Counted from the stretch's first letter, positions 1-10,008 are shown. The stretch: 43,104 bases of DNA from Streptococcus gallolyticus (GCF_003337175.1 NZ_NETH01000003.1:1-43104), one strand, 5' to 3'. Numbers and translations are program-made. The notes: a model not told the origin generated them from the sequence alone.

Positions 1-429
1 ACTTGGGTCAATTAAGCCCGCATTGATACAGCAGCCTAAGACATGACTAAAAATGGCTTCAACTACTTGTTTATCTTGAAACCGACGACTGTAGTTTTTG
101 CCGTAAGTAGTGAAATGAGGCACTTTAGCGTCTAAAGTTAAGCCTAAAAACCAACGATAAGCCACATTGACCTCGATTTCTTTAATGGTGTGACGCATTG
201 AATGAATCCCAAAGAGACACTGGATTAAAGGAATTTTGATGACCATCACAGGGTCGAGACTAGGACGACCTGTTTCGTGAGAATAAGTGTCTTCGACCAA
301 GTCATAAATAAAAGAAAAGTCAATCACACGGTCAATCTGACGTAACAAATGGTCTTCTGGAACTAAGTCATCTAAGGTGTAAAAACCAACTTGCTTACGA
401 TTATAGTCTGGATTTTCTTTATGGAACAT
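1..429 (-). CDS. IS1182-family transposase, N-terminal part, cut by window edge
   Basis: Reading the minus strand from an ATG at 427-429 gives 143 codons open to the window edge. The protein begins MFHKENPDYNRKQVGFYTLD and continues with DDLVPEDHLLRQID, HETGRPSLDPVMVIK and LGLTLDAKVPHFTTYGKNYS. This is the N-terminal domain arrangement of IS1182-family DDE transposases, where a YxxDxLxPxDHLLRxID segment precedes a GRPxxDP segment. An AGGTGAG ribosome site lies just upstream, and a TATAAT with a weak -35 lies about 30 bases before the start. The catalytic core is outside the window, so whether the element is intact cannot be judged. The identification rests on recalled family resemblance. Confidence 0.85.
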   Translation of the reverse strand, partial: MFHKENPDYNRKQVGFYTLDDLVPEDHLLRQIDRVIDFSFIYDLVEDTYSHETGRPSLDPVMVIKIPLIQCLFGIHSMRHTIKEIEVNVAYRWFLGLTLDAKVPHFTTYGKNYSRRFQDKQVVEAIFSHVLGCCINAGLIDPS

Positions 430-526
430 AGGCTCACCTCATAGCTATTATTATCTCTATTATACCGCTAATCCACACAAAAAGCCCTTAGAAACTGTTG
501 TTCCCAAGGACTTTGTCTTCAGTCTG

Positions 527-557
527 AAACTCTGAGGTTAGCCTCAGAGTTTTTTTG
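527..557 (+). terminator. Intrinsic terminator-like hairpin near the IS edge
   Basis: AAACTCTGAGG (527-537) pairs perfectly with CCTCAGAGTTT (542-552) around a TTAG loop, and T residues continue to 557. The T-run is on the plus strand. Read on the minus strand, the same hairpin stands upstream of the transposase, where it could block read-in transcription. Whether it belongs to the IS or to the host is not clear. Confidence 0.6.
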
Positions 558-611
558 TTTATTATGATTTTGATGGATTTCTTGTTTAGTCAAAAGACTA
601 GGACAGCATAT

Positions 612-1829
612 TTAGTCTTTTGCTTCAATATTAGAGTTATCGCTAATTGGGGTAATCTGGTGGAAAATAAGGTGCCATTCTTCTTTACGACGCCAAATGC
701 TAGTGTGTGATTTATGACCAAGCGTGTAAGTGATGAGTTTTGTTTTTTGGCTGATTGATGTCATTTGAAAATCATCAAAATTGCTCATGCAATGTTTTTT
801 ACGGGAAGTCATTTCCTCTTTTGAATAAGTCTTTCCGTCATCATCAATGAGTGTAAAATTATCAGCTAGTAGGTCTTCGTAGTCTGGAATTTTGGAAAGA
901 ATGATTTTTTCGTCTTTATAAAGTTTTTTATAAACATTTTCCCAAATTTCATCTTCGGGAATGGCAGCAGGCTCAACGTGAACATCGGTATCGTACACCG
1001 AAAATTCCTGACTAAGCAATGTTTCAATTTGCTCAGTAATGCCATGGCTTTCATAGACAGAAAGGTCTGGATTCATTTCGACGACAATGTCAAGGTAGAT
1101 ATTGCTTCCATATGAACGCCCACGTTGAGATTTAACAGCAGTTACTTTAGGAATTTTTAAAATGGCTTCCTTGTATTTTTTAAGCTCTTTTTCATCAAAG
1201 CCGTCTGATAAGCTAAAGGCGCTTTCCATAAAAATGTCATAAGCTGTTTTCAAGATAAAATAGGTAATGACAATAGCAGCAAGTCTATCAATGATAACAA
1301 GATTGAAAGAAGCAGCAACAATAGCAACAGACGTACCAATAGAAGTGACCGCATCAGAAAGATTATCCTTTGCAGCAGCAACCAGAGCACTCGATTTCAC
1401 TTTTTGCGATAGGCGTTTATTGTGAACATAAACACCATACATAATAATAGCTGAAATGACACCGACGATAGCACCCTCTGGGTCAATGGCTGTGCGGCTT
1501 CCAGAAATGATTTTCTGAATGGTTTGAGACAGCACTTGGAAACCAACGATAAACATGATAAAGGATGTCATCAAACTCGCTAAATCTTCAATTTTCCAAT
1601 GCCCAAAACGGTGTTCGGCATCTGCTGGCTTACTGGCTAAATGAAGCCCGATTAGTAGAGCAATATTGCCCAAAATATCAGACAAGTTGTTAAAACCATC
1701 GGCAATAAGTGATGATGAATTAAGCGTGTAACCTGCAATTAGCTTGGCGGCAGAAATCGTAAGATAGGCAATGATGCTTACGATTGGCCCACGTTTAGCT
1801 AACCGAAGATTCTCAGCTGGTGTTGGCAT
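612..1829 (-). CDS. mntE: Cation diffusion facilitator, MntE-type manganese exporter
   Basis: This 405-aa CDF protein probably exports Mn(II) across the membrane in exchange for protons. The first transmembrane metal half-site is in DGFNNLSD (N47 and D51) and the second in KDNLSDA (D155 and D159). That gives an Asn-Asp-Asp-Asp site instead of the His/Asp pattern of zinc CDFs, which fits the manganese subgroup described for pneumococcal MntE. The HRFGHWKIEDLASL segment (about 73-86) and the cytoplasmic domain with YGSNIYLDI (about 244-252) are also typical. The last 100 residues form an extra domain ending near HTSIWRRKEEWHLIFHQ, a feature I recall for streptococcal MntE. AAAGGAG lies 9 bases before the ATG. 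It is transcribed away from the IS and no operon partner is evident. Confidence 0.9.
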   Translation of the reverse strand: MPTPAENLRLAKRGPIVSIIAYLTISAAKLIAGYTLNSSSLIADGFNNLSDILGNIALLIGLHLASKPADAEHRFGHWKIEDLASLMTSFIMFIVGFQVLSQTIQKIISGSRTAIDPEGAIVGVISAIIMYGVYVHNKRLSQKVKSSALVAAAKDNLSDAVTSIGTSVAIVAASFNLVIIDRLAAIVITYFILKTAYDIFMESAFSLSDGFDEKELKKYKEAILKIPKVTAVKSQRGRSYGSNIYLDIVVEMNPDLSVYESHGITEQIETLLSQEFSVYDTDVHVEPAAIPEDEIWENVYKKLYKDEKIILSKIPDYEDLLADNFTLIDDDGKTYSKEEMTSRKKHCMSNFDDFQMTSISQKTKLITYTLGHKSHTSIWRRKEEWHLIFHQITPISDNSNIEAKD

Positions 1830-1969
1830 AGGTAATAACTCCTTTAAAAACGATTCTTATCTTAGTCACTAATGTTAAAATAAACAGCACTCACTATTAT
1901 ACCATTAGTTTAAGCTTGTCACAAAGAAAATATGATAAAATCAACCATTTAGCTAGCGATGATAGCAAA

Positions 1970-2001
1970 TTAAACATCTGGAGTGAATTCCAGATGTTTA
2001 A
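1970..2001 (-). terminator. Hairpin directly after the symporter stop codon
   Basis: TTAAACATCTGGA (1970-1982) and TCCAGATGTTTAA (1989-2001) form a perfect 13-bp stem with a 6-base loop. It abuts the stop codon of the minus-strand symporter gene. The U-tract on the minus strand is short, so this is a probable but not classical terminator. Confidence 0.55.
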
Positions 2002-3330
2002 TCAATGATTATCAAAATAATGTTTTGTTTCTTTAATAATAATTGGTGAAAGTGCTAGTAAGGCAATCAAATTCGGAATTGCCATAAGCCCGTTAACAAT
2101 ATCAGCGATAACCCAAATTGTTTCTAAGCTGATGTAGCCACCCAAAGCAACCATAGCAATAAAGACAATACGATAAACTGGGATAGCTTTGACACCAAAT
2201 AAGAACTCAAAACAACGTTCCCCATAGTAGCACCAACCAAGAATCGTTGTGAAGGCAAATAAAATCAAGCTAATAGTTAAGGCATAAACACCGAAGTTTC
2301 CAAAGATAGATGAAAATGCTGATTGCGTGAGCGTTGCTCCATTCAAATTGCTTGACCAGCCACCAGTAACGATAATAGAAAGACCTGTTAAAGTACAAAT
2401 AATAATGGTATCAATAAATGTTCCTGTCATAGAGACAAGCCCTTGTTCAACAGGTTCTTCCGTTTTAGCAGCCGCAGCGGCGATAGGTGCAGAACCAAGT
2501 CCAGATTCATTAGAGAAGATACCACGTGCAATCCCTGCTTGAATAGCTGTGACAACTGTTGCACCAGCAAAACCACCTGTAGCAGCTTTTCCAGTAAATG
2601 CTGAATGTAAAACTAATCCTAAACCTGGAATAATATGGTCAAAATGGAAGGCTAGGATTGTAAGGGTTGCTAAGATGTAAATAATTGCCATGAAAGGAAC
2701 AATTTTTTCAGCTACCTTAGAGATAGATTGAATACCACCAAAGATGATAATACTAACTAGCACAGCTAAAACAAGACTGATTACTTTAGGCGACCAACCA
2801 ACGGTATTGTTAAGAGAATCTGTAATAGAATTAACTTGTGTAAATGTCCCAGAACCAAAAAGTGCCACCATAACACCAAAGATAGAAAAAGCAATAGCGA
2901 GCGGTTTCCAATGTTTGCCCATTCCGTTTACGATGTAGTGCATTGGTCCGCCTGCGACGTCTCCGTTGGCATCTCTGGTACGGTATTTAATAGCAAGAAC
3001 ACCTTCGGCATATTTGGTTGCCATACCGAAGAAAGCAGCTATCCACATCCAAAATAAGGCCCCAGGTCCACCTAACTTAATGGCAGTTGCGACTCCGACG
3101 ATATTCCCAGTTCCGATGGTTGCTGCGAGAGCTGTTGCAAGAGCCGCAAAGCTTGAAATGTCTCCTTGACCTTTAGCCTCAGCTGAAAAGATGAGTTTCA
3201 AGGCTTTTGGAAGTCGGAAAACCTGCAACAGATCTAAACGAGTAGAAAGATAAATCCCTGTTCCGACAAGAAGAACAAGAAGTGGCGGTCCCCAGACAAG
3301 GCTGTCCAAAGACGATAGAAAATCATACAT
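2002..3330 (-). CDS. Sodium:alanine symporter, AGCS family
   Basis: This 442-aa polytopic membrane protein should import alanine or glycine with sodium. It shows the AGCS signature ATIGTGNIVGVATAIKLGGP (about 70-89), which includes the substrate-site glycines. Further family segments are GGPMHYI (about 127-133), ARGIFSNESGLGSAPIAAA (about 270-288) and FTTILGWCYYGERC (about 360-373). The length matches the usual 440-480 residues. An AGGAG site precedes the ATG. A near-consensus promoter lies about 145 bases upstream and a hairpin follows the stop, so it is probably transcribed alone. The exact amino acid carried cannot be read from the sequence. Confidence 0.9.
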   Translation of the reverse strand: MYDFLSSLDSLVWGPPLLVLLVGTGIYLSTRLDLLQVFRLPKALKLIFSAEAKGQGDISSFAALATALAATIGTGNIVGVATAIKLGGPGALFWMWIAAFFGMATKYAEGVLAIKYRTRDANGDVAGGPMHYIVNGMGKHWKPLAIAFSIFGVMVALFGSGTFTQVNSITDSLNNTVGWSPKVISLVLAVLVSIIIFGGIQSISKVAEKIVPFMAIIYILATLTILAFHFDHIIPGLGLVLHSAFTGKAATGGFAGATVVTAIQAGIARGIFSNESGLGSAPIAAAAAKTEEPVEQGLVSMTGTFIDTIIICTLTGLSIIVTGGWSSNLNGATLTQSAFSSIFGNFGVYALTISLILFAFTTILGWCYYGERCFEFLFGVKAIPVYRIVFIAMVALGGYISLETIWVIADIVNGLMAIPNLIALLALSPIIIKETKHYFDNH

Positions 3331-3472
3331 AAGTAAAAACTCCTAATAATCATAGCACTTAAATCACTGGTTAAAAGATAAAACCATTTTTTAACGATTA
3401 ACCACTAAATGAGTACTAGTCTTTATCTATTTTTCGTATTTTCAGAAAAAATAGAATAATTTCAACTTATTT

Positions 3473-3501
3473 ATTATATAGAGAGAAACGCCGTTTGTCA
3501 A
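3473..3501 (-). promoter_or_regulatory. Consensus sigma-70 promoter for the symporter gene
   Basis: On the minus strand TTGACA (3496-3501) is separated by 17 bases from TATAAT (3473-3478). Both hexamers match consensus exactly. The transcript would have a leader of about 135 bases before the start at 3330. I saw no recognised riboswitch in it, only a weak GGTTAA/TTAACC pairing. Apart from this promoter and the one at 3718-3746, the 450-base gap 3331-3779 shows nothing else I can support. Confidence 0.75.
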
Positions 3502-3717
3502 ATTATCAACTGAAAAGTCTATATAAACAAAGGATAGAAAAGGCTTGGTTAAGGGATTTTACAAATCTTTGTCAGAGCATAATCATCAAAAAGTTGAGCA
3601 AATGAAAAAGACTTCCTATTTCCCCAATAAATTTAGTTATCATAGGCTAAAAGTGCATTTATTTGGTAAATTATCGCAATAATAGTGGTATAGTATCATA
3701 TTTCAAGAACATAGTAA

Positions 3718-3746
3718 TAGAAAACGCCCACATTTCTGGGTATAAT
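3718..3746 (+). promoter_or_regulatory. Promoter for the first GH1 gene
   Basis: TAGAAA (3718-3723), a 17-base spacer and a perfect TATAAT (3741-3746) lie 34 bases before the GH1 start. A GAGGTG ribosome site lies between. I found no convincing catabolite-responsive element. Confidence 0.6.
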
Positions 3747-3773
3747 ACAAGAGTAAATCAATGTATGAGGTGA

Positions 3774-5243
<1,470 letters not shown>

Positions 5244-5250
5244 TGATAAT

Positions 5251-5284
5251 AAACTCAGTTGGGCTTTTTCAGCTGAGTTTCTTT
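5251..5284 (+). terminator. Terminator after the first GH1 gene
   Basis: AAACTCAG (5251-5258) pairs with CTGAGTTT (5273-5280), followed by CTTTG. It lies between the GH1 stop and the next gene, and it argues against the upstream start codon at 5243 for the phosphatase. Confidence 0.65.
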
Positions 5285-5314
5285 GCAAAGAGTACATTTT
5301 TGAAAGGGAAGAGA

Positions 5315-5917
5315 ATGACTAAGACACTCTACTTAATGCGTCATGGAGAAACCTTGTTTAATCAACTTGGGTTGATTCAAGGCTGGTGCGATTCACCCTT
5401 GACGACAAATGGCAAACAGCAAGCTCAAGCAGCGCGTGATTATTTTCACGCTCATCACATTACTTTTGATAAGCTTTATTGTTCGACAGCAGAACGTTGT
5501 TCTGATACTTTGGAAATTGTGAGCGGACGTGCAGATTATATACGGCTCAAAGGTTTGAAAGAATTTAATTTTGGTCGAATGGAAGGAAAGCCAGAGTATT
5601 TGCATCCAAATCGAAAACCCAATCAAAAAGGACACGGTGATTTCTACTTGCAATATGACGGTGAAAGTGAAACGCAGGTGAAAAAACGGGTTAGTGATAC
5701 TGTTTTTCGTTTAGTGTCGCAAGCAGACGATGATGCAACGATTTTAGCAGTCAGCCACGCAGGCGCAATCATGAGCTTTTTTAGCGCTTTAGAATTAGAT
5801 AATCATCCAGAGTTACATTTTTCAAATTGTTGCATCTTTCATTATAGTATCACGGATAGTACTTATGATTTAATCAAAATCATTGACCCCGTTAGTGGGC
5901 AAATTTATGGTAACTAG
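5315..5917 (+). CDS. Histidine phosphatase family protein (phosphoglycerate mutase-like)
   Basis: The protein is 200 aa from ATG 5315. It opens with MTKTLYLMRHGETLFNQ, whose RHG triad carries the phosphohistidine of the branch-1 histidine phosphatase superfamily. A later SHAGAIMSF segment supplies the second catalytic histidine. AAAGGGAAG lies just before 5315. An in-frame upstream start would translate through the preceding terminator hairpin, so I reject it. The protein is shorter than the roughly 230-250 residues of true cofactor-dependent phosphoglycerate mutase, so a broad-specificity phosphatase is more likely than a glycolytic mutase. The substrate is unknown. It lies downstream of the GH1 gene but behind a terminator. 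Confidence 0.85.
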   Translation: MTKTLYLMRHGETLFNQLGLIQGWCDSPLTTNGKQQAQAARDYFHAHHITFDKLYCSTAERCSDTLEIVSGRADYIRLKGLKEFNFGRMEGKPEYLHPNRKPNQKGHGDFYLQYDGESETQVKKRVSDTVFRLVSQADDDATILAVSHAGAIMSFFSALELDNHPELHFSNCCIFHYSITDSTYDLIKIIDPVSGQIYGN

Positions 5918-5990
5918 TATTGTTAGCCAAGAATAGCAAAAAAGCCGATTAAAAGCGGTAGGTAGTTTGGTTTTTCGATAAATTTTGATA

Positions 5991-5999
5991 TGATATAAT
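5991..5999 (+). promoter_or_regulatory. Extended -10 promoter element before the AI-2E gene
   Basis: TGATATAAT (5991-5999) is a perfect extended -10 box 27 bases before the start at 6027. The -35 region is poor, as is common with TGn promoters. It probably drives the membrane-protein and GT8 gene pair. Confidence 0.5.
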
Positions 6000-6026
6000 A
6001 AAAGCAACTGAAAATTAGGAGCTGTT

Positions 6027-7145
6027 ATGAAATTCGAGAAAAAACAAGTCTATTATGTTGTACTTGCCTTTGTCCTTTGTTATGCTATCCAAGCTTATTG
6101 GAGTAATGGTGCGTCGATTGTCGGAACGATTTATAAGGCAAGCTTCCCCTTTTTAATTGGTGCTGGAATTTCCTATATTGTCAACATTGTCATGAGCTTA
6201 TATGAAATGCTCTACACGCGCGTTATCAAAAATAGAATGCTCTTGAAGGCTAAACGTGCGATTTCGATGATTTTGGCATACTTGACCTTTATTTTATTGA
6301 TTAGCTGGCTCTTTTCGATTGTCCTGCCTGATTTGATTTCAAGTATTAATTCCTTGCTGAAGATTGATACTACTGGTATGGCTAATTTTATTAAAGAAGT
6401 GAGTGATACTAAGGTTATCAAAGAACTGTTTGATTATTTTGGAAATTCATCTGATATTACCTCAACTCTTTCAGATTATAGTCAGCAAATTTTAAATCAA
6501 GTGCTGTCCGTTTTAACAAGGGTTTTGACGTCGGTTAGTACGATTGCTTCAACTGTTTTAAATGTCTTTGTTAGCTTGATCTTTTCAATTTATGTTTTGG
6601 CAAGCAAAGAACAATTGGGGCGTCAGTTTAATCTTTTGATTGATACCTATCTTGGCAAATACGCCGAAAAAGTTCACTATCTCCTAGACATTTTACACCA
6701 ACGTTTTCACGGTTTCTTTGTTGGTCAAACGCTAGAAGCGATGATTTTGGGGAGCTTGACAGCAGCAGGAATGCTTCTATTTAGTTTCCCCTATGCGGCA
6801 ACAATCGGTATTTTAGTTGCATTTACAGCCCTGCTCCCTGTTATTGGTGCTTATATCGGAGCGACCATTGGTTTTATCTTAATTGCTACACAATCTGTTT
6901 CACAAGCGTTTCTCTTTTTAGTTTACTTGATTGTTTTACAACAATTTGAAGGGAATGTCATTTATCCGCGTGTCGTTGGTGGTTCAATTGGATTACCAGG
7001 TATGTGGGTCTTGATGTCAATCACAATCGGTGGTGCTTTATGGGGTATCCTTGGAATGTTAGTAGCTGTACCTTTGGCAGCAAGTCTTTATCAAATCATT
7101 AAAGACAACGTCGCTAAGCGCCAACAAGCAAACTTAGATAACTGA
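6027..7145 (+). CDS. AI-2E family (PerM/TqsA-type) membrane transporter
   Basis: The 372-aa protein has hydrophobic helices near 8-25, 37-55, 76-100 and 155-185, then a block of several helices from about 235 to 355. The C-terminal run with LQQFEGNVIYPRVVGGSIGLP (about 307-327) is the hallmark of the AI-2E transporter family. Members have been linked to autoinducer-2 export or to Na+(Li+)/H+ antiport, so the substrate here is open. A GGAGC site precedes the ATG. The GT8 gene begins only 6 bases after the stop, so the two are probably co-transcribed. Confidence 0.85.
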   Translation: MKFEKKQVYYVVLAFVLCYAIQAYWSNGASIVGTIYKASFPFLIGAGISYIVNIVMSLYEMLYTRVIKNRMLLKAKRAISMILAYLTFILLISWLFSIVLPDLISSINSLLKIDTTGMANFIKEVSDTKVIKELFDYFGNSSDITSTLSDYSQQILNQVLSVLTRVLTSVSTIASTVLNVFVSLIFSIYVLASKEQLGRQFNLLIDTYLGKYAEKVHYLLDILHQRFHGFFVGQTLEAMILGSLTAAGMLLFSFPYAATIGILVAFTALLPVIGAYIGATIGFILIATQSVSQAFLFLVYLIVLQQFEGNVIYPRVVGGSIGLPGMWVLMSITIGGALWGILGMLVAVPLAASLYQIIKDNVAKRQQANLDN

Positions 7146-7151
7146 GATAAT

Positions 7152-7991
7152 ATGGATACAATCAATTTACTCTTTTCAATCGATGATGGCTATGTTTCGC
7201 AATTTATGGTCACGCTATATTCGATTTATCAAAATAGTAGCAATCATAACCTAGCAGTTTATGTTTTACAAAAGCAATTGTTAAAAAAGAATGATGACAT
7301 TTCGGAATTCTGTCAAAAACTAGGTGTCCGTTATACGCCTGTTGTGATTGGTGAGGAAGCATTTGAAGATGCTCCGACGACAGATCGTTACCCTGAGACC
7401 ATTTATTATCGCCTTTTAGCTCATGAATACCTACCAAAGGAATTAGATAAGATCTTATATGTTGATGCAGATATTTTGTGTTTGAATGATCTTGTTCCCT
7501 TATACAAGCTGAATTTAGGGGATAAACTGTATGCTGCTGCTAGCCATACGTCAGATGGCAATATTTCAGAACTCGTTAATAAACTGCGTTTAGGGAATTT
7601 TGAGGCGGAAGGATATTTTAATTCTGGTGTCCTTTTGATGAACTTGGATGCCATTCGCCAGTCGGTGCACCGACAAGACATTTTAGATTATATTGAGCAA
7701 AATAACCATCTCTTGCTCTTGCCAGACCAAGACATCTTGAATGCCTTGTATGGGCATCAAACCTTGCCAATTCCTGACCAGATTTATAATTACGATGCTA
7801 GATATAATGTTCTTTATTATAGTAGAAGTTCTGGCAAATGGAATTTAAATTGGGTTATTGAACATACGGTGTTCTTGCATTTTTGCGGACGAGATAAGCC
7901 ATGGAAAAAAGATTACCGCGGACGTTACAGCGCTCTTTATAAACACTACCAGCACCGCGCATTACGTTTAAAAAATAAGAAAAATCATTAA
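7152..7991 (+). CDS. Glycosyltransferase family 8
   Basis: This 279-aa enzyme should transfer a hexose, usually glucose or galactose from a UDP-sugar, onto a glycan, lipid or protein. The N-terminal INLLFSIDDGYVSQF (4-18) and the DAD metal-binding motif (D105-D107 in LYVDADILCLND) are typical of GT8. So are GYFNSGVLLMNLD (about 155-167), LPDQDILNALY (about 195-205) and the late HFCGRDKPW. No signal peptide is visible, so it acts on the cytoplasmic side. The acceptor cannot be deduced. It sits immediately behind the AI-2E gene, and its stop codon lies in the base of a strong terminator. Confidence 0.88.
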   Translation: MDTINLLFSIDDGYVSQFMVTLYSIYQNSSNHNLAVYVLQKQLLKKNDDISEFCQKLGVRYTPVVIGEEAFEDAPTTDRYPETIYYRLLAHEYLPKELDKILYVDADILCLNDLVPLYKLNLGDKLYAAASHTSDGNISELVNKLRLGNFEAEGYFNSGVLLMNLDAIRQSVHRQDILDYIEQNNHLLLLPDQDILNALYGHQTLPIPDQIYNYDARYNVLYYSRSSGKWNLNWVIEHTVFLHFCGRDKPWKKDYRGRYSALYKHYQHRALRLKNKKNH

Positions 7992-8034
7992 AAAAGTACC
8001 TCGACTTACGAATAAATAAGTGGAGGTACTTTTT
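7991..8034 (+). terminator. Terminator whose stem contains the radC ribosome-binding site
   Basis: AAAAAGTACCTC (7991-8002) pairs perfectly with GAGGTACTTTTT (8023-8034). After a G-G mismatch the helix continues with ACTTA (8004-8008) and TAAGT (8017-8021), around a CGAATAAA loop. The 3' arm holds the GGAGG (8022-8026) that precedes the radC ATG at 8038, and it ends in a U5 tract. The element should end the upstream transcript and also hide the radC ribosome site in any read-through mRNA. Confidence 0.8.
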
Positions 8035-8037
8035 ATT

Positions 8038-8718
8038 ATGTATGCAATTGAAATGAAAGCAGATGCCATGTTGCCACGAGAACGCTTGAGAGATTTGGGA
8101 GCAGAGCACCTTAGCAATCAGGAACTATTATCTATTTTATTACGAACAGGAACAAAAACAACCCCAGTTTTGGAAGTTGCCAATCAAATCTTGAAAAATT
8201 TAGATAGCCTAGCCGATTTTCAACACCTATCCCTGCAAGAACTGCAACAAATCAATGGTATTGGCTATGTTAAATCAATTGAAATCAAAGCAATGATTGA
8301 ACTAGCAAAGCGCATTAGCAAGGCTGAATATGTCCAAAAAGAACGCATTATGAGTAGTGAACGCCTAGCACGTAAAATGATGTTAGAATTGAGCGACCAA
8401 AAACAAGAGCACTTGGTGGCTATTTATCTGGATACGCAAAATCGAATTATTGAACAACGAACGATTTTTATCGGTTCTGTTCGCCGTTCGATTGCTGAAC
8501 CACGTGAAATTCTCTATTATGCATGCAAAAATATGGCAACATCAGTTATTATTGTCCATAATCATCCGTCAGGATCCCCAGAGCCAAGTGAGAATGACTT
8601 GAAGTTCACTCAAAAGATGAAACGCTCTTGTGAAGATATTGGCATTCTTTTCCTTGACCATATCGTCATTGGAAAATACCAATATTACAGCTTCCGAGAA
8701 GAAACAGATGTTTTGTAA
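8038..8718 (+). CDS. radC: RadC family (JAB/MPN-domain) protein
   Basis: The protein is 226 aa from ATG 8038. An N-terminal helix-hairpin-helix region contains [17 protein letters not shown] (25-41) and [12 protein letters not shown] (70-81). A C-terminal JAB/MPN metalloprotease-like domain has [14 protein letters not shown] at about 174-187, the HxH...S...D zinc motif. RadC proteins were once called DNA-repair factors, but that role is disputed in streptococci. A GTG at 8020 is in frame, but it lies inside the terminator stem ahead of the GGAGG, so ATG 8038 is chosen. Translation may be restrained by the overlapping hairpin. Confidence 0.92.
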   Translation: MYAIEMKADAMLPRERLRDLGAEHLSNQELLSILLRTGTKTTPVLEVANQILKNLDSLADFQHLSLQELQQINGIGYVKSIEIKAMIELAKRISKAEYVQKERIMSSERLARKMMLELSDQKQEHLVAIYLDTQNRIIEQRTIFIGSVRRSIAEPREILYYACKNMATSVIIVHNHPSGSPEPSENDLKFTQKMKRSCEDIGILFLDHIVIGKYQYYSFREETDVL

Positions 8719-8803
8719 TGCCGTTCACTTTGAATTTCTAACGAGAAAGCAGCAGAAGAAAGTCATTCATAAAATATATTCTAAAAAACAAATGGTAAGC
8801 AGC

Positions 8804-8835
8804 AAAAAAGATACTTTCACTTAGTGGAAAGTATC
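8804..8835 (-). terminator. Terminator for rex
   Basis: On the minus strand GATACTTTC (8827-8835) pairs with GAAAGTATC (8810-8818) and a run of six T follows (8804-8809). It lies 33 bases after the rex stop codon. Confidence 0.75.
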
Positions 8836-8867
8836 AAGAATGTTGTTTTTGAAGCTAACTTGATAGC

Positions 8868-9515
8868 CTATTTATTTTGATTGGATTGATTCATGAAATA
8901 TAGTAAGGTTTGCAACTCACTTGTTAAATCAACATATTGAACGATGATACCTTTTGGAACATTGAGGTGAACAGGAGAAAAGCTCAAAATACCACGGATA
9001 CCAGCATCGACTAGCATATCCGCAATTTCCTGAGATTTTGGACTTGGAACAGTTAAAATAGCTGTTTCAATGCCAGCTTCTTGCGCGTGTTTTCTCAGTG
9101 ATGAGATACCATAGATTGGAATGCCGTCTGATGTTTCATGTCCCACCATTTCATTATCGTCAGTATCAAAAGCCATTGTAATCTGCATTTTATTACGATC
9201 GTGGAAACGATAGTGAAGCAAAGCTCGTCCAATATTTCCGCAACCAACAAGAAGAACATTTGTCGTTGAATGGTCATTTAAAATGTCAGCAAAGAAATTC
9301 ATCAATTTTTTAACATCATAGCCGAATCCTCGACGTCCAAGTTCCCCAAAATAGGAAAAATCTCGGCGTACGGTTGCAGAATCAATTCCTATAGCATCTG
9401 CAATTTGTTTAGAACTTGCTTTTTCGACACCATCTGTATTGAATCGCTTGAAAATGCGATAATAAAGCGAGAGTCGTTTAGCTGTTGCTTTAGGAATAGA
9501 TTTCTCAGTAGTCAC
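8868..9515 (-). CDS. rex: Redox-sensing transcriptional repressor Rex
   Basis: Rex senses the NADH/NAD+ ratio and represses fermentation genes while NAD+ is high. The 215-aa protein has an N-terminal winged helix, with [20 protein letters not shown] (32-51) as the recognition region and [16 protein letters not shown] (53-68) as the conserved wing. A Rossmann domain follows, with [10 protein letters not shown] (G91, G93 and G96). The [16 protein letters not shown] segment (about 178-193) and the C-terminal [10 protein letters not shown] swapped helix are intact. The start is GTG, with AAGGGAGATGG upstream. A Rex-box-like site overlaps the likely promoter, so autoregulation is possible. It is transcribed alone and ends at its own terminator. 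Confidence 0.95.
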   Translation of the reverse strand: MTTEKSIPKATAKRLSLYYRIFKRFNTDGVEKASSKQIADAIGIDSATVRRDFSYFGELGRRGFGYDVKKLMNFFADILNDHSTTNVLLVGCGNIGRALLHYRFHDRNKMQITMAFDTDDNEMVGHETSDGIPIYGISSLRKHAQEAGIETAILTVPSPKSQEIADMLVDAGIRGILSFSPVHLNVPKGIIVQYVDLTSELQTLLYFMNQSNQNK

Positions 9516-9560
9516 AATACCATCTCCCTTTTACTTGTTAACACTATTGTATCAAAAAGT

Positions 9561-9578
9561 TTGTGAAAACAGAAACAA
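9561..9578 (-). promoter_or_regulatory. Possible Rex operator upstream of rex
   Basis: TTGTGAAAACAGAAACAA resembles the palindromic Rex consensus TTGTGA-N6-TCACAA, with one perfect half and a second half matching 4 of 6 bases. It lies where the -35 region of a minus-strand promoter with a TACAAT -10 would sit. Direct sequence resemblance only. Confidence 0.4.
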
Positions 9579-9594
9579 ATTTAGCGAAATAAGC

Positions 9595-9644
9595 TAAAAA
9601 AACGACTTAAACTAACAAAAAATGTTAGATATTAAGCCGTTTTT
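9595..9644 (-). terminator. Terminator of the prs-iscS-DUF1831 operon
   Basis: On the minus strand AAAAACG, CTTAA and CTAACA segments pair with TGTTAG, TTAAG and CGTTTTT around a T-rich loop. The helix is long and interrupted by small mismatches, and it ends in at least seven T. It follows the stop codon at 9661. Confidence 0.75.
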
Positions 9645-9660
9645 AGTGTTTAAAAGGTTA

Positions 9661-10008
9661 TTAAACACGCTTTTTTGTGAAAATATCACGTTCCACAAGA
9701 CTATCCATTAAGAAATAAAATTTTTCTTGAAGGATTTTATTGTCCTCAGATTTGAAGATATTGACAAAACGTAGACCAGATTGATCAGTAATGCTGAGTT
9801 TAAAACCCGTCAAATCTTTATTAATCGTAATTTTCAATGGGAAACCATCACCAGAATTAGGCACTTTTTCCAACAAGCGTGTTAATTCGTAGTTTCCGAT
9901 ACGATTTTGTGAAAAGGTTGTATCACGAAGCGTGTATTTTTTGATGTTATCGCTAATAGCATAGCTGTAAAGACAGTTTTCTAAAGTAATTTCTTTTTCA
10001 AATGCCAT
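9661..10008 (-). CDS. DUF1831 family protein
   Basis: The 115-aa soluble protein has no signal peptide or membrane helix. Its pattern (FEKEITLENCLYSYAISDN near the start, then GNYELTRLLEKVPNSGDGFP at about 38-57) matches my memory of the DUF1831 family of lactic acid bacteria. That family is usually encoded beside a cysteine desulfurase, exactly as here: it begins one base after the iscS stop. The function is unknown. Its genomic partnership suggests a role in sulfur transfer or the use of the desulfurase, but that is inference. It is the last gene of the prs operon. Confidence 0.75.
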   Translation of the reverse strand: MAFEKEITLENCLYSYAISDNIKKYTLRDTTFSQNRIGNYELTRLLEKVPNSGDGFPLKITINKDLTGFKLSITDQSGLRFVNIFKSEDNKILQEKFYFLMDSLVERDIFTKKRV

